A DNA stretch of 64,000 bases from Enterobacter sp. 638 (GTDB lineage Bacteria; Pseudomonadota; Gammaproteobacteria; Enterobacterales; Enterobacteriaceae): NCBI RefSeq assembly GCF_000016325.1, contig NC_009436.1, forward strand, positions 4,092,001-4,156,000, read 5' to 3'. A program made the translations under genes and the position numbers. Below are positions 19,980-32,500 of the stretch, piece by piece; position 1 is the first letter of the stretch; each line of letters opens with the position of its first letter. A model generated the notes under the pieces. The model saw only the letters and a program-made list of their open reading frames with translations, was not told the DNA's origin and did no database searches.

Positions 19980-21715
19980 TAATAATCGTAGTCTACCTTT
20001 ACGCGTTCCCCGAGAATCGTGATATCCGCCCAGGGCTTAACCGCCGTACCGACTTTGCCTTGCTCAAGCGCACGATCAAATTCATCCCGTGATAACGTTT
20101 CTGGCATCTTCCAGGACTCTCCCGCGAGAGACCAGTCTTTATCGTGACGGGTAAACACCAGAATCGCCCGATCAACGAACTGATAGACAACCGCCTCCGG
20201 TTGACCGTCACCGTTCAGATCCTGTGAAACCAGCAGACAAGCGCCCTTTTCAGTGGTGCAGGTCTCGAAACGGTATGTGTATTTCATCATCGCCTGCCAT
20301 AGCCCATTGTCCGGCGGCGGCGTCCCAGGCGCGAGCTGTACAACGTTCGCCAATATCGCCGCGGTCAATCCCTCTGCTTTCTCTTTTTGCCCTGCCAGCA
20401 TTCGATTCACATCCCGCCGACGTTTCGCATCTGACGTGAACTGCGGATCGTTTTGCAGCGCGACCAGCGCCTCGCGGCCTTTGCGTCCGGTTTGACTTAA
20501 CATGTGCAGACTCACCTGATCGGCGGTGATCCTGCCGTCATGATAACGTGCCATATGACTTGCTACGCTGATGCGCCACGGATCGAGAATCGGTGTGTGA
20601 ATCAGGATCAAAAACGCCAGCGAGAACAGGCCCACGGCCGGAGTAACGTAACGCTGCACCGTCAGCGGATTGCGCCGCGGATTGATCACGCTGATGCAAA
20701 AACCGACCGCCCAAACCAGCGCTACAATGGTGGTCAACACCGCGTATAACCGCTCCGGTGTCCAGCCGTATTGCCCGATACGCAGCCACAAGGCCCAGAT
20801 CGCTAACAGGGGATAAACCGGCGAGACCAGTAACGCCACCCGAACAAGCCAGCGCAGCGGGAACAGATAAGGAAGCAGAATACGCTGCTGACTCCAGACG
20901 ACGGTGGCCAGTATCAGCAGCAACATGCTCAGGCTCAGCAACAGCCCCGCCGCCGACGTTCGCGCAGAAATCGCGTCTAAACCCACAAACGGCAGCACGA
21001 CGATAAACAGTAGCGAAAGCAGCGCCACCAGCGGCAGCAGGCCGGTGGCAATCAATGTTAAGAGATTTTGCAACGCCTGGATTAATCGCACCTGCATTCT
21101 TGCGAGAATGGCCGCGCAGGCCGAAACCACGCCAATCGCAATCGCGATAAACCAGTCGGTATCAAAAAAGAGCGTGTTAAAGAAACGGATTCCGACCAGC
21201 TTGAACAACTCGGCCCACAGAAACAGCACCAGCCAGAACAGCCCGTTAGAGAGAAAAATGAGTGCCAGCGTTAAGGCGTTATGCCAGCTTCGGGTATGAA
21301 AATCGGTGTAGAAATCCTTCCCGGAAGTCGGTTGAAGCTTTCGCTGCAGCCATGGCAGCATCAGAAAGCTCATCAGCAGAAGGTTGAAGCCAAACAACAC
21401 CAGCGCGTCCCGGATACCCCACCGTTCGAGCCCGTGAATATTCCATTTTAGCCATGCGCCCATGCCTGCGACCGCCAACACGATCGCGGCCAGTGCCAGC
21501 CATAAACTACGCTGTTTGAACGAGGTGACCGACAGTGCAAGTGTGGTCGAGAGCACCACGGTGGCGGGCACGACGCATACCAGCCAAAAACTGTCGGCGG
21601 GAAGACCGGCGTAACCGATGTACCACGTCACCAAATAGCAGATAAAACCCTGTATCGCCCCAACCAGCACAATGCCTGCGCGCGTAGCAGGAGATAAGCT
21701 TTCAGTATTTTCCAT
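19979..21715 (-). CDS. yhgE: YhgE, DUF4153-type polytopic membrane protein
   Basis: An inner-membrane protein of unknown function, 578 residues. About ten hydrophobic segments fill residues 12-365, and a soluble C-terminal domain follows (about 370-578) with VSLHMLSQTGRKGREALVALQ and DLNGDGQPEAVVYQF, an EF-hand-like Asp loop seen also in the E. coli protein. The start MENTESLSPATRAG at 21715 is conserved; a longer frame begins at 21742. It is convergent with hslO and divergent from pckA. No enzymatic motif is recognised. Confidence 0.92.
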   Translation of the reverse strand: MENTESLSPATRAGIVLVGAIQGFICYLVTWYIGYAGLPADSFWLVCVVPATVVLSTTLALSVTSFKQRSLWLALAAIVLAVAGMGAWLKWNIHGLERWGIRDALVLFGFNLLLMSFLMLPWLQRKLQPTSGKDFYTDFHTRSWHNALTLALIFLSNGLFWLVLFLWAELFKLVGIRFFNTLFFDTDWFIAIAIGVVSACAAILARMQVRLIQALQNLLTLIATGLLPLVALLSLLFIVVLPFVGLDAISARTSAAGLLLSLSMLLLILATVVWSQQRILLPYLFPLRWLVRVALLVSPVYPLLAIWALWLRIGQYGWTPERLYAVLTTIVALVWAVGFCISVINPRRNPLTVQRYVTPAVGLFSLAFLILIHTPILDPWRISVASHMARYHDGRITADQVSLHMLSQTGRKGREALVALQNDPQFTSDAKRRRDVNRMLAGQKEKAEGLTAAILANVVQLAPGTPPPDNGLWQAMMKYTYRFETCTTEKGACLLVSQDLNGDGQPEAVVYQFVDRAILVFTRHDKDWSLAGESWKMPETLSRDEFDRALEQGKVGTAVKPWADITILGERVKVDYDY

Positions 21716-22097
21716 TTCACAGTCCCTGATTGGTAAGCGCACTTTATGCTTTCATCATAATCTCGCGGACGACTCACAACACTCTTCTCTTCCGGTCTTT
21801 TACTAAGAGATGTAGATCGATTATCAAGATGTAACTCTTACGTAACTTTCTTACATGTATGCGATTACATTCACATTACTCTGGTTAAATACACCAGCGT
21901 TTAACCTTTTCGGAACATTTTCCACAACTAAAATTCGATTCCTGCGATAATCCGCCCTGCTTCGTGACAGGAGTCACAGCGTTTTCCGTTAGTAAGGGTT
22001 TTCTCGAAATACGTAAATCTATGAGCCCCGTCGCGGTCAACAACCTCAGAAAAACCCTACAATTTTAGGCAGTACAAATTGGCTAAGGAGCAGTGAT
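21716..22097 (+). promoter_or_regulatory. pckA upstream region
   Basis: A 382 bp gap between the divergent yhgE and pckA starts. It is AT-rich around 21780-21960, contains a CRP-like site at 21857-21878, and ends with AAGGAG 9 bp before the pckA ATG. The first ~50 bp should carry the yhgE promoter. No RNA gene or other reading frame is seen. Confidence 0.7.
21857..21878. promoter_or_regulatory. CRP-binding site upstream of pckA
   Basis: TGCGA-N6-TCACA with core at 21860-21875 matches the TGTGA-N6-TCACA consensus at 9 of 10 positions. It fits the known catabolite control of E. coli pckA, which is induced when sugars run out. Confidence 0.75.
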
Positions 22098-23714
22098 ATG
22101 CGTGTTAACGATTTAACCCCGCAAGATCTCAAGGCTTATGGTATTAACGACGTCCAGGAACTCGTTTACAACCCCGATTACGATACGCTGTATCAGGAAG
22201 AGCTCAATCCAGCACTGGAAGGATACGAGCGAGGTGTGTTGACGAATACTGGTGCTATCGCCGTGGACACGGGTATTTTTACCGGCCGTTCGCCAAAAGA
22301 TAAGTATATCGTCCGTGACGACACCACCCGCGATACGCTGTGGTGGGCAGATAAAGGCAAAGGGAAGAACGACAACAAACCGCTCTCCCAGGAAACCTGG
22401 CAGCATCTGAAAGGTCTCGTCACTCAACAACTATCCGGCAAGCGCCTGTTTATTATCGACGCCTTCTGTGGCGCGAATGCCGACACCCGCCTTTCCGTTC
22501 GCTTTATCACTGAAGTTGCCTGGCAGGCACACTTCGTGAAGAACATGTTTATTCGCCCAACCGATGAAGAATTACAGGATTTCGAACCTGATTTCATCGT
22601 GATGAACGGCGCGAAATGCACGAACCCGCAGTGGAAAGAGCAGGGCCTGAATTCGGAAAACTTTATCGCATTCAACCTGACGGAGCGCATCCAGCTGATT
22701 GGCGGCACCTGGTACGGTGGCGAGATGAAGAAAGGGATGTTCTCGGTCATGAACTACCTGCTGCCGCTGCAGGGGATTGCCTCCATGCACTGCTCGGCGA
22801 ATGTCGGCGAAGAGGGCGACGTGGCGGTGTTCTTTGGTCTGTCCGGCACCGGTAAAACGACCCTTTCCACCGACCCGAAACGTCGCCTGATTGGCGATGA
22901 TGAGCACGGTTGGGATGATGACGGCGTGTTCAACTTTGAAGGCGGCTGCTACGCGAAAACCATTCGTCTGTCTGCCGAGGCCGAGCCAGACATTTTCCAC
23001 GCCATCCGTCGTGATGCGCTGCTGGAAAACGTCACCGTCCGTGCAGACGGCACGGTCGATTTTGATGATGCCTCTAAAACGGAAAACACCCGCGTCTCTT
23101 ATCCGATCTATCACATCGACAATATCGTGAAGCCGGTGTCAAAAGCGGGCCACGCTTCGAAGGTGATTTTCCTGACCGCTGACGCCTTTGGCGTTCTGCC
23201 GCCGGTGTCTCGCCTGACGGCCAGCCAGACGCAGTATCATTTCCTGTCCGGCTTTACCGCGAAATTGGCGGGCACCGAGCGTGGTGTCACAGAGCCTACA
23301 CCGACCTTCTCTGCCTGCTTTGGCGCAGCGTTCCTGTCGCTGCACCCAACGCAGTACGCAGAAGTGCTGGTGAAACGCATGCAGGCGGCGGGCGCGCAGG
23401 CTTATCTGGTGAATACTGGCTGGAACGGGACGGGCAAACGTATTTCGATTAAGGATACGCGCGCCATTATCGACGCCATTATTGATGGTTCACTGGATGA
23501 TGCAGAAACGTTCACTCTGCCCATGTTTGATCTTGCGATCCCGACCAAGCTGCCTGGCGTGGATACCCATATCCTCGACCCACGTAACACCTACGGTTCA
23601 CCTGAGCAATGGCAAGAGAAGGCCGAAGCGCTGGCGAAGCTGTTTATTGAGAACTTCGAGAAGTACACCGATACGCCAGCAGGCGCGGCATTGGTGAGTG
23701 CAGGTCCAAGGTAA
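22098..23714 (+). CDS. pckA: Phosphoenolpyruvate carboxykinase (ATP) PckA
   Basis: Converts oxaloacetate plus ATP to PEP and CO2, the entry to gluconeogenesis. 538 residues (540 in E. coli). The P-loop (kinase 1a) [13 protein letters not shown], kinase 2 [23 protein letters not shown] and the [16 protein letters not shown] substrate segment are all present. The start follows AAGGAG at good spacing. The last residues read SAGPR rather than the E. coli AAGPKL. Followed directly by a terminator. Confidence 0.98.
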   Translation: MRVNDLTPQDLKAYGINDVQELVYNPDYDTLYQEELNPALEGYERGVLTNTGAIAVDTGIFTGRSPKDKYIVRDDTTRDTLWWADKGKGKNDNKPLSQETWQHLKGLVTQQLSGKRLFIIDAFCGANADTRLSVRFITEVAWQAHFVKNMFIRPTDEELQDFEPDFIVMNGAKCTNPQWKEQGLNSENFIAFNLTERIQLIGGTWYGGEMKKGMFSVMNYLLPLQGIASMHCSANVGEEGDVAVFFGLSGTGKTTLSTDPKRRLIGDDEHGWDDDGVFNFEGGCYAKTIRLSAEAEPDIFHAIRRDALLENVTVRADGTVDFDDASKTENTRVSYPIYHIDNIVKPVSKAGHASKVIFLTADAFGVLPPVSRLTASQTQYHFLSGFTAKLAGTERGVTEPTPTFSACFGAAFLSLHPTQYAEVLVKRMQAAGAQAYLVNTGWNGTGKRISIKDTRAIIDAIIDGSLDDAETFTLPMFDLAIPTKLPGVDTHILDPRNTYGSPEQWQEKAEALAKLFIENFEKYTDTPAGAALVSAGPR

Positions 23715-23715
23715 A

Positions 23716-23747
23716 AACAAAAAGGCAACGCAAGTTGCCTTTTTTAA
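23716..23747. terminator. Terminator between pckA and envZ
   Basis: The stem AAAAGGCAACG/AAGTTGCCTTTT is followed by TT on the plus strand and by A-rich sequence on the other side. The GGCAAC/GTTGCC hairpin is the same type that recurs next to REP elements in this window. Confidence 0.85.
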
Positions 23748-23755
23748 TGTTTTCT

Positions 23756-23775
23756 CCCTCTCCGTGTGGAGAGGG
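23756..23775. repeat. REP-like palindrome after pckA
   Basis: CCCTCTCC-GTGT-GGAGAGGG, the core palindrome of the repeat family, between the pckA terminator and the convergent envZ stop. Confidence 0.7.
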
Positions 23776-23829
23776 CAGCAGACCGCTGAGACCGTATTTT
23801 TTCGGGTGGTGGCTGCTACCACCCATTTT

Positions 23830-25892
<2,063 letters not shown>

Positions 25893-26123
25893 ATGTGTAC
25901 TCCCAAAGGTCCGGATAGTATTTCAGTACGTATTCTAAAAAAGTGCGCGTTTACCACCAGCTAATTCTGGTATAAATTCTAGTCGAAATTGTTACAAAGC
26001 ATATTTAACAGCAGCTTATCTGCACATTTCATCACATAAATCATAATGCGTCCTGTCTGTTAAGCTATGTGGTACGTAATGTGCGCATTGTTTGCAACCG
26101 AGTCGAGTCGTATAGGTCATACC
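25893..26123. promoter_or_regulatory. Divergent ompR / greB promoter region
   Basis: A 231 bp AT-rich gap between two divergent starts. In E. coli the ompB promoter region here binds CRP and IHF. No site strong enough to call individually was found by eye. Confidence 0.5.
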
Positions 26124-26597
26124 ATGAAAACGCCGCTGATCACCCGTGAAGGGTACGAAAAACTGAAAAAAGAGATGGATTACCTGTGGCGTGAAGAGCG
26201 CCCGGAGGTGACCAAAAAGGTGACATGGGCGGCGAGCCTCGGCGATCGCAGTGAGAACGCTGACTACCAGTATAATAAGAAACGGCTGCGTGAAATTGAC
26301 CGCCGGGTGCGCTATCTCACCAAATGCCTTGAGTACCTGCGGATCGTGGATTATTCCCCTCAGCAGGAAGGAAAAGTCTTCTTTGGTGCCTGGGTTGAAA
26401 TCGAAAATGACGACGGCGATACCAAGCGTTTTCGCATTGTCGGCTACGATGAAATTTTTGGTCGTAAGGATTACATCTCTATCGACTCACCGATGGCCCG
26501 CGCGCTGCTGAAAAAGGAAGTCGGTGATTTAGCGATAGTTCAAACTCCGTCGGGCGAAGCGAGTTGGTACGTGAACGAAATTGAGTACGTAAAATAG
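26124..26597 (+). CDS. greB: Transcript cleavage factor GreB
   Basis: Enters the secondary channel of stalled, backtracked RNA polymerase and stimulates cleavage of the nascent RNA. 157 residues (158 in E. coli). The N-terminal coiled coil holds the acidic tip SLGDRSENADYQYNKKRLREID with Asp/Glu at the loop. The C-terminal FKBP-like domain follows (VEIENDDGD ... SPMARALLKKEVGD). The start MKTPLITREGYEKL at 26124 is the conserved one; an upstream in-frame ATG at 26067 would add 19 unrelated residues. Confidence 0.97.
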   Translation: MKTPLITREGYEKLKKEMDYLWREERPEVTKKVTWAASLGDRSENADYQYNKKRLREIDRRVRYLTKCLEYLRIVDYSPQQEGKVFFGAWVEIENDDGDTKRFRIVGYDEIFGRKDYISIDSPMARALLKKEVGDLAIVQTPSGEASWYVNEIEYVK

Positions 26598-26684
26598 TCC
26601 GAGAGCGCCCTCCACGACTGGCATTTTACCGTGTCAGTCCGTATAACTATCCCCCTAAATTTCGATCCTAAAGATGAAATAGCC

Positions 26685-29015
26685 ATGATGAAAGATTCGC
26701 TCTGCCGCATTATTGCGGGTGATATTCAGGCCAGGGCCGAACAGGTAGAAGCTGCCGTTCGCCTGCTTGACGAAGGGAACACCGTGCCGTTTATCGCACG
26801 TTATCGTAAGGAAATCACCGGCGGTCTGGATGACACGCAGTTACGTAACCTGGAAACCCGTCTGGGCTACCTGCGCGAGCTGGAAGACCGTCGTCAGGCC
26901 ATTCTCAAGTCCATTGGCGAACAGGGCAAATTGACCGAGGCGCTGGCGGGTGCCATCAACGGTACGATGAGCAAAACCGAGCTTGAAGACCTCTATCTGC
27001 CGTATAAACCGAAACGCCGTACTCGCGGGCAGATCGCGATTGAAGCGGGCCTTGAGCCGCTGGCCGATCTGCTGTGGAACACCCCGTCGCACGATCCTGA
27101 AACGGAAGCCGCGAAATTCATCGACACTGACAAAGGCGTAGCGGACACCAAAGCCGCCCTCGATGGCGCCCGTTATATTCTGATGGAACGCTTCGCCGAA
27201 GACGCGGCGCTACTGTCAAAAGTGCGTGATTATCTGTGGAAGAACGCGCATATCGTCGCGAAAGTTGTCAGCGGCAAAGAAGAGGAAGGCGCGAAATTCC
27301 GCGACTACTTCGATCATCACGAACCGATTTCTACCGCGCCATCGCACCGTGCGCTGGCGATGTTCCGTGGCCGTAACGAAGGCATCCTGCAGCTTTCTCT
27401 CAATGCCGATCCGCAGTTTGATGAGCCGCCGAAAGAGAGCTATTGCGAGCAGATCATTACCGACCATCTTGGCCTGCGCCTGAATAACGCGCCTGCTGAT
27501 AGCTGGCGTAAAGGCGTGGTGAGCTGGACGTGGCGTATCAAAGTGCTGATGCACCTTGAAACTGAACTGATGGGCACCGTGCGCGAACGCGCTGAAGACG
27601 AAGCCATCAATGTCTTTGCCCGTAACCTGCATGACTTGCTGATGGCCGCCCCAGCGGGCCTGCGCGCCACGATGGGTCTCGATCCCGGCCTGCGTACCGG
27701 CGTGAAAGTGGCTGTCGTTGACGCCACCGGCAAACTGGTCGCCACCGACACGATTTATCCGCACACCGGTCAGGCCGCAAAAGCCGCCGTTGCCGTGGCG
27801 GCACTTTGCGAAAAACATAACGTCGAGCTGGTGGCGATTGGTAACGGTACTGCATCGCGTGAAACCGAGCGTTTCTTCCTGGACGTGCAGGAGCAGTTCC
27901 CGAAAGTCACCGCGCAGAAAGTCATCGTGAGCGAAGCGGGTGCGTCGGTCTATTCCGCGTCCGAACTGGCGGCGCTCGAATTCCCGGATCTGGACGTTTC
28001 CATTCGCGGCGCTGTCTCTATTGCCCGCCGTTTGCAGGATCCGCTGGCCGAGTTGGTGAAGATCGACCCGAAATCTATCGGTGTGGGTCAGTACCAGCAT
28101 GACGTCAGCCAGACTCAGCTGGCGCGTAGGCTGGATGCGGTCGTGGAGGACTGCGTGAACGCCGTTGGCGTGGATCTGAACACCGCGTCCGTCGCGCTGC
28201 TCACCCGTGTGGCTGGGCTGACGCGCATGATGGCGCAAAATATCGTCTCGTGGCGTGATGAGAACGGACAGTTCCAGAACCGTCAGCAGTTACTCAAAGT
28301 CAGCCGTCTCGGGCCAAAAGCCTTTGAACAGTGCGCGGGCTTCCTGCGTATCAACCACGGCGATAACCCGCTGGACGCCTCAACGGTTCACCCGGAAACG
28401 TATCCTGTGGTGGAACGTATTTTGGCCGTCACGCAGCAAGCGCTGAAAGATCTGATGGGCAACAGCGCGGAACTGCGCAACCTGAAGGCCGTCGATTTCA
28501 CCGATGAGCAATTCGGTATCCCAACCGTCACAGACATCATCAAAGAGCTGGAAAAGCCAGGCCGCGACCCGCGTCCTGAGTTTAAAACGGCGAAATTTGC
28601 CGAAGGTGTTGAGACGATGAAAGACCTGCTGCCTGGCATGGTGCTGGAAGGCGCGGTCACGAACGTCACCAACTTTGGCGCGTTTGTCGATATCGGCGTG
28701 CATCAGGACGGTCTGGTCCATATTTCGTCACTGGCAGATAAATTTGTTCAGGATCCGCATACCGTGGTGAAAGCGGGCGACATCGTGAAGGTCAAAGTGC
28801 TCGAAGTGGATATGCCCCGCAAGCGTATCGCGCTGACGATGCGTCTGGACGAGCAGCCAGGCGAAACCAACGCACGTCGTGGTAACAGCGGCGGTGCACG
28901 CGAGCAGGCACGCCCGGCGGCAAAACCGGCGCAACCGCGCGGTCGCGAAGCACAGCCTGCAGGCAACAGCGCCATGATGGATGCGCTGGCTGCGGCGATG
29001 GGTAAAAAACGTTAA
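26685..29015 (+). CDS. yhgF: Tex-family RNA-binding protein YhgF
   Basis: A cytoplasmic nucleic-acid-binding protein related to Bordetella Tex and eukaryotic Spt6, linked to transcription. 776 residues (773 in E. coli). Domains in order: N-terminal helical Tex-N, a YqgF/RNase H-like domain ([20 protein letters not shown], ~325-345), helix-hairpin-helix repeats ([38 protein letters not shown]), and a C-terminal S1 domain ([30 protein letters not shown], about 650-680). A variable low-complexity tail ends [16 protein letters not shown]. The start [12 protein letters not shown] fits the family; the frame is open to 26631. Confidence 0.95.
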   Translation: MMKDSLCRIIAGDIQARAEQVEAAVRLLDEGNTVPFIARYRKEITGGLDDTQLRNLETRLGYLRELEDRRQAILKSIGEQGKLTEALAGAINGTMSKTELEDLYLPYKPKRRTRGQIAIEAGLEPLADLLWNTPSHDPETEAAKFIDTDKGVADTKAALDGARYILMERFAEDAALLSKVRDYLWKNAHIVAKVVSGKEEEGAKFRDYFDHHEPISTAPSHRALAMFRGRNEGILQLSLNADPQFDEPPKESYCEQIITDHLGLRLNNAPADSWRKGVVSWTWRIKVLMHLETELMGTVRERAEDEAINVFARNLHDLLMAAPAGLRATMGLDPGLRTGVKVAVVDATGKLVATDTIYPHTGQAAKAAVAVAALCEKHNVELVAIGNGTASRETERFFLDVQEQFPKVTAQKVIVSEAGASVYSASELAALEFPDLDVSIRGAVSIARRLQDPLAELVKIDPKSIGVGQYQHDVSQTQLARRLDAVVEDCVNAVGVDLNTASVALLTRVAGLTRMMAQNIVSWRDENGQFQNRQQLLKVSRLGPKAFEQCAGFLRINHGDNPLDASTVHPETYPVVERILAVTQQALKDLMGNSAELRNLKAVDFTDEQFGIPTVTDIIKELEKPGRDPRPEFKTAKFAEGVETMKDLLPGMVLEGAVTNVTNFGAFVDIGVHQDGLVHISSLADKFVQDPHTVVKAGDIVKVKVLEVDMPRKRIALTMRLDEQPGETNARRGNSGGAREQARPAAKPAQPRGREAQPAGNSAMMDALAAAMGKKR

Positions 29016-29156
29016 TTCTGCCTCTCACCCTCCTCCTGAAAAGGCGGAGGGTTATTTATTCAGTGTGGAACCGATTGCATATCCGTATTTAAACCAGCAA
29101 GTATCACTTCGTTAACAAATAAGTCATTTCCCTCTCACCTGCAAAATCATTAAATA

Positions 29157-29170
29157 TTGAGCAAGGTCAA
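29157..29170. promoter_or_regulatory. FNR-binding site upstream of feoA
   Basis: TTGA-GCAAGG-TCAA, symmetrical and matching the FNR consensus TTGAT-N4-ATCAA at eight of the ten conserved positions. It suggests induction of ferrous iron uptake when oxygen is absent, as in E. coli. Confidence 0.75.
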
Positions 29171-29230
29171 ACTGTCCGCTAATTAATAGCCATAACAACA
29201 TTACGTCACATTTTAAATATTGCTGGTAGA

Positions 29231-29250
29231 AACCATTCTCATTATCATTG
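29231..29250. promoter_or_regulatory. Fur box upstream of feoA
   Basis: On the minus strand, three successive hexamers AATGAT-AATGAG-AATGGT match the Fur NATWAT repeat pattern (GATAATGAT class). Repression by Fe2+-Fur is expected. Confidence 0.75.
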
Positions 29251-29289
29251 CATCTGTTGATTATTTAACCTTCGGTGAAAGTGGTGTCT

Positions 29290-29517
29290 ATGCAATTCAC
29301 ACCAGACAGTGCCTGGAAAATTACCGGTTTTTCCCGTGAAATTAGCCCGGCGTATCGTCAGAAACTGCTGTCATTAGGCATGTTGCCTGGTTCGTCCTTT
29401 CAGGTCGTTCGCATTGCGCCGTTGGGCGATCCTGTTCATATCGAAACCCGACGCGTCAATCTGGTACTGCGCAAAAAAGACCTCGCCTTATTAGAAGTCG
29501 AAGCCTTAACCCGATAA
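29290..29517 (+). CDS. feoA: FeoA, ferrous iron transport accessory protein
   Basis: A small SH3-like cytoplasmic protein needed for FeoB transport. 75 residues, as in E. coli, starting [18 protein letters not shown]. The core [24 protein letters not shown] is conserved. A GTG at 29275 extends the frame by five codons, but the ATG at 29290 matches the family. First gene of feoABC. Confidence 0.96.
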   Translation: MQFTPDSAWKITGFSREISPAYRQKLLSLGMLPGSSFQVVRIAPLGDPVHIETRRVNLVLRKKDLALLEVEALTR

Positions 29518-29547
29518 ATCGCCAGTCGTTATTCCGAGTCTACAACA

Positions 29548-31866
29548 ATGAAAAAATTAACCATTGGCTTAATTGGTAATCCTAATTCCGGCAAGACCAC
29601 GTTATTTAATCAGTTAACAGGCGCACGTCAGCGCGTGGGAAACTGGGCAGGCGTCACGGTCGAACGTAAAGAAGGTCATTTTTCAACGACAGATAATCTT
29701 GTCACGCTCGTTGATCTGCCCGGCACCTATTCATTAACCACGATTTCGTCTCAGACCTCGCTTGATGAACAAATTGCCTGTCACTACATTCTGAGCGGCG
29801 ACGCGGATTTGCTGATTAACGTCGTCGACGCGTCCAATCTCGAACGTAATCTTTACCTGACGCTGCAGTTGCTTGAGCTGGGCATTCCGTGCATCGTTGC
29901 GCTAAACATGCTCGACCTGGCGGAAAAACAACAAATTCGCATCGACATCGACGCGCTTTCCGCCCGCCTCGGCTGCCCGGTTGTGCCGCTGGTATCGACC
30001 CGCGCACGGGGTATTGATGCCTTAAAGCTGGCCGTCGATCGTCACTCGCAAAATACCGATCTCGAGCTGGTGCATTATGCCAAACCACTCTTGCAAGAAG
30101 CCGATCATCTGGCGCAGGAAATGGCGCAGACGATGCCGGAAAAACAGCGCCGCTGGCTTGGCCTGCAAATGCTGGAAGGCGATATTTATAGCCGTCGCTA
30201 CGCTGGCGATGCCGCACAGAAGCTGGATATTTCTCTGGCGCGACTCAATGAAGAACTCGATGATCCGGCACTGCATATCGCCGATGCACGCTATCAAAGT
30301 ATTGCCGCGATTTGCGAAGTGGTCAGTAACTCGCTGACGGCGGAACCCAGCCGTTTCACGGCGGCAGTCGATAGAATCATTCTGAATCGTTTTCTCGGCC
30401 TGCCGGTATTCCTGCTGGTGATGTATTTGATGTTCCTGCTGGCCATTAACATTGGCGGGGCGTTACAGCCGCTGTTTGATGTAGGATCCGTAGCTATCTT
30501 TATTCACGGTTTGCAATGGGTAGGCTACACGTTGCATTTCCCGGAATGGCTGACCATTTTCCTGGCACAGGGGATTGGCGGCGGGGTGAATACCGTTCTG
30601 CCGTTGGTGCCGCAAATTGGCATGATGTATCTGTTCCTCTCTTTCCTTGAGGATTCGGGTTACATGGCCCGCGCGGCGTTCGTCATGGATCGTCTGATGC
30701 AAGCGCTCGGTTTACCGGGTAAATCCTTCGTTCCGCTGATTGTCGGCTTTGGCTGTAACGTGCCGTCGGTGATGGGCGCACGTACGCTGGATGCGCCTCG
30801 CGAACGTTTGATGACCATCATGATGGCACCGTTTATGTCTTGCGGGGCGCGCCTGGCCATCTTTGCCGTATTTGCTGCGGCCTTCTTCGGCCAGCAAGGC
30901 GCGCTGGCGGTCTTCTCGCTGTATGTGCTCGGCATTGTAATGGCAATCCTCACGGGCCTGATGCTCAAGCACACCATCATGCGCGGCGAAGCGTCACCGT
31001 TTGTGATGGAGCTGCCGGTCTACCACGTTCCGCACGTGAAAAGCCTGCTCATCCAAACCTGGCAGCGCCTGAAAGGCTTTGTTTTACGTGCCGGTAAAGT
31101 GATCGTCATTGTCAGCATTTTCCTCAGCGCGCTGAACAGCTTTACGCTTGAGGGCAACGCTGCGGATAACATCAACGACTCCGCACTGGCCTCCGTCAGC
31201 CGTGTGATTACCCCATTGTTCAAACCGATTGGCGTCCACGAAGACAACTGGCAAGCAACCGTGGGGTTGTTCACCGGTGCGATGGCGAAAGAGGTGGTCG
31301 TCGGTACGCTGAACACGCTCTACACGGCCGAAAACATTCAGGAACAGGAGTTCAATCCAGCGGAATTCCATCTCGGAGATGAACTGCTCGGGGCGGTGGA
31401 TGAAACCTGGCAGAGTCTGAAAGGCACCTTCAGCCTGAGCGTACTGGCCAACCCTATCGAAGCCAGCAAAGGCGACGGCGAAATGGCAACAGGCGCGATG
31501 GGCGTGATGAGCGAGAAATTTGGCAGCGCGTCGGCGGCTTACAGCTACCTGATTTTTGTGTTGCTCTACATTCCATGTATCTCAGTGATGGGTGCGATAG
31601 CGCGCGAATCCAGCCGCGGCTGGATGGGCTTCTCGGTTTTGTGGGGGCTGAACATTGCCTACTCGCTCTCTACCGTTTTCTATCAAGCGACCAATTTTAG
31701 CCAGCATCCGCGCTACAGTCTGGTGTGCATTCTGGCAGTGGTGTTGTTTAACGTGGTCCTGCTTGGCCTGCTGCGCCGGGCGCGTAGTCGCGTTGACGTG
31801 AACCTGCTGGCCACCAATAAGACAGTCGCGAATTGTTGTAACAGCCCGGCTGGCGATTGCCACTAA
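29548..31866 (+). CDS. feoB: Ferrous iron transporter FeoB
   Basis: A large inner-membrane Fe2+ transporter with a cytoplasmic G domain. 772 residues (773 in E. coli). N-terminal GTPase: G1 GNPNSGKT at 10-17, G3 DLPGTYS, G4 NMLD; a GDI helical domain to about 270; then paired Gate motifs with multiple membrane helices (VPQIGMMYLFLSFLEDSGYMARAAF; FVPLIVGFGCNVPS; GAMAKEVVVGTLNTLY). The C-terminus CCNSPAGDCH keeps the Cys cluster of E. coli FeoB. Lies between feoA (30 bp) and feoC (9 bp). Confidence 0.98.
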   Translation: MKKLTIGLIGNPNSGKTTLFNQLTGARQRVGNWAGVTVERKEGHFSTTDNLVTLVDLPGTYSLTTISSQTSLDEQIACHYILSGDADLLINVVDASNLERNLYLTLQLLELGIPCIVALNMLDLAEKQQIRIDIDALSARLGCPVVPLVSTRARGIDALKLAVDRHSQNTDLELVHYAKPLLQEADHLAQEMAQTMPEKQRRWLGLQMLEGDIYSRRYAGDAAQKLDISLARLNEELDDPALHIADARYQSIAAICEVVSNSLTAEPSRFTAAVDRIILNRFLGLPVFLLVMYLMFLLAINIGGALQPLFDVGSVAIFIHGLQWVGYTLHFPEWLTIFLAQGIGGGVNTVLPLVPQIGMMYLFLSFLEDSGYMARAAFVMDRLMQALGLPGKSFVPLIVGFGCNVPSVMGARTLDAPRERLMTIMMAPFMSCGARLAIFAVFAAAFFGQQGALAVFSLYVLGIVMAILTGLMLKHTIMRGEASPFVMELPVYHVPHVKSLLIQTWQRLKGFVLRAGKVIVIVSIFLSALNSFTLEGNAADNINDSALASVSRVITPLFKPIGVHEDNWQATVGLFTGAMAKEVVVGTLNTLYTAENIQEQEFNPAEFHLGDELLGAVDETWQSLKGTFSLSVLANPIEASKGDGEMATGAMGVMSEKFGSASAAYSYLIFVLLYIPCISVMGAIARESSRGWMGFSVLWGLNIAYSLSTVFYQATNFSQHPRYSLVCILAVVLFNVVLLGLLRRARSRVDVNLLATNKTVANCCNSPAGDCH

Positions 31867-31875
31867 GAGGTCAAT

Positions 31876-32112
31876 ATGGCATCCATGATTGAGGTGAGAG
31901 ATTTACTGGCGCTGCAGGGGCGTATGGAGGCAAAACAGTTGAGCCTCTCTTTGCACACGCCACAGCCGTTGATCGATGCCATGCTCGAAAGAATGGAAGC
32001 AATGGGGAGAGCCCAACGTATTCAAGAAGATGCCGACGGTTGTCTCACGGGGAGTTGCAAGAGTTGCCCGGAAGGTAAGGCCTGCCTGAAGGAGTGGTGG
32101 GCACTGCGATAA
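31876..32112 (+). CDS. feoC: FeoC, Fe-S winged-helix protein
   Basis: A small cytoplasmic winged-helix protein that binds FeoB and protects it from FtsH proteolysis; its Fe-S cluster may sense oxygen. 78 residues, as in E. coli. The winged helix (residues ~1-50) is followed by [15 protein letters not shown], the four-Cys cluster motif. It is coupled to feoB and closed by a GC-rich hairpin. Confidence 0.96.
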   Translation: MASMIEVRDLLALQGRMEAKQLSLSLHTPQPLIDAMLERMEAMGRAQRIQEDADGCLTGSCKSCPEGKACLKEWWALR

Positions 32113-32119
32113 GCAAACA

Positions 32120-32150
32120 TGCCGGGGGCATTTCGCCCCCGGCGTGTTGT
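32120..32150. terminator. Hairpin after feoC
   Basis: The stem GCCGGGGGC/GCCCCCGGC around ATTTC, 9 bp after the feoC stop, followed by GTGTTGTCATTATTT. It is strong in GC but the T tract is broken. It separates feoC from the convergent DUF1471 gene. Confidence 0.7.
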
Positions 32151-32152
32151 CA

Positions 32153-32422
32153 TTATTTATAAACGTCAGCTGTGGCGTGAACAGATTTCTCGTTCTTGTT
32201 CGCGCTGGTAATCACGTAGTAAGTGCCGCCCAGCTCATCCGCCTTTTTCGACAGCTCTTTTTTGGCATCCATCGGAGCCGTGGTATCTGAAGTCGTGATA
32301 TCACCGATCTTCGTCAAATTCATGCCTGCCACTTTATCTTTCTCCAGCTCTTGCGCTGCGAATACACTGAAAGACAAAGACCCAATAACCAAAGAGGCAA
32401 CAATACCTGAAACAAGCTTCAT
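32153..32422 (-). CDS. DUF1471 (YhcN/BhsA-type) small periplasmic protein
   Basis: 89 residues. A signal peptide (1-22, MKLVSGIVASLVIGSLSFSVFA, cut before AQ) is followed by a ~65-residue DUF1471 domain with KIGDITTSDTTAPMDAKKELSKKADELGGTYYVITSANKNEKSVHATADVY. The Enterobacteriaceae carry many such paralogues (YhcN, BhsA, YdgH, YjfN), tied to acid, peroxide, biofilm or envelope stress. The start at 32422 is chosen because it gives a proper signal peptide; the frame extends five codons further. The place between feoC and bioH holds a different gene in E. coli K-12, so this copy is an accessory feature. The exact paralogue is not assigned. Confidence 0.88.
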   Translation of the reverse strand: MKLVSGIVASLVIGSLSFSVFAAQELEKDKVAGMNLTKIGDITTSDTTAPMDAKKELSKKADELGGTYYVITSANKNEKSVHATADVYK

Positions 32423-32469
32423 AGCTATCACTCCCATAAATTGTAGTTTTGATTATCGTCGGCTGAATC

Positions 32470-32500
32470 GCCGCAACGACATTTGAAGTATTGTTGCGGC
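32470..32500. repeat. Perfect inverted repeat between bioH and the DUF1471 gene
   Basis: GCCGCAAC/GTTGCGGC, an eight-base stem with a 15-base loop, about 30 bp after the bioH stop. No U tract follows on either strand. It may end bioH transcription or sit in the leader of the downstream DUF1471 gene. Confidence 0.5.

Larger units (their letters stand above)
29016..29289 (+). promoter_or_regulatory. feoA upstream region
   Basis: A 274 bp gap. Near the yhgF end is a short palindrome (CCCTCCTCCTGAAAAGGCGGAGGG, 29029-29052) related to the REP core. Further down is AT-rich DNA with an FNR half-palindrome pair and a Fur box, as for the iron(II) uptake operon. Confidence 0.75.

Noticed and set aside
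27216..28238. A 340-codon open frame antisense to yhgF
   Set aside because: It is His/Arg/Gln-rich shadow sequence of a conserved gene, with no recognisable domain.
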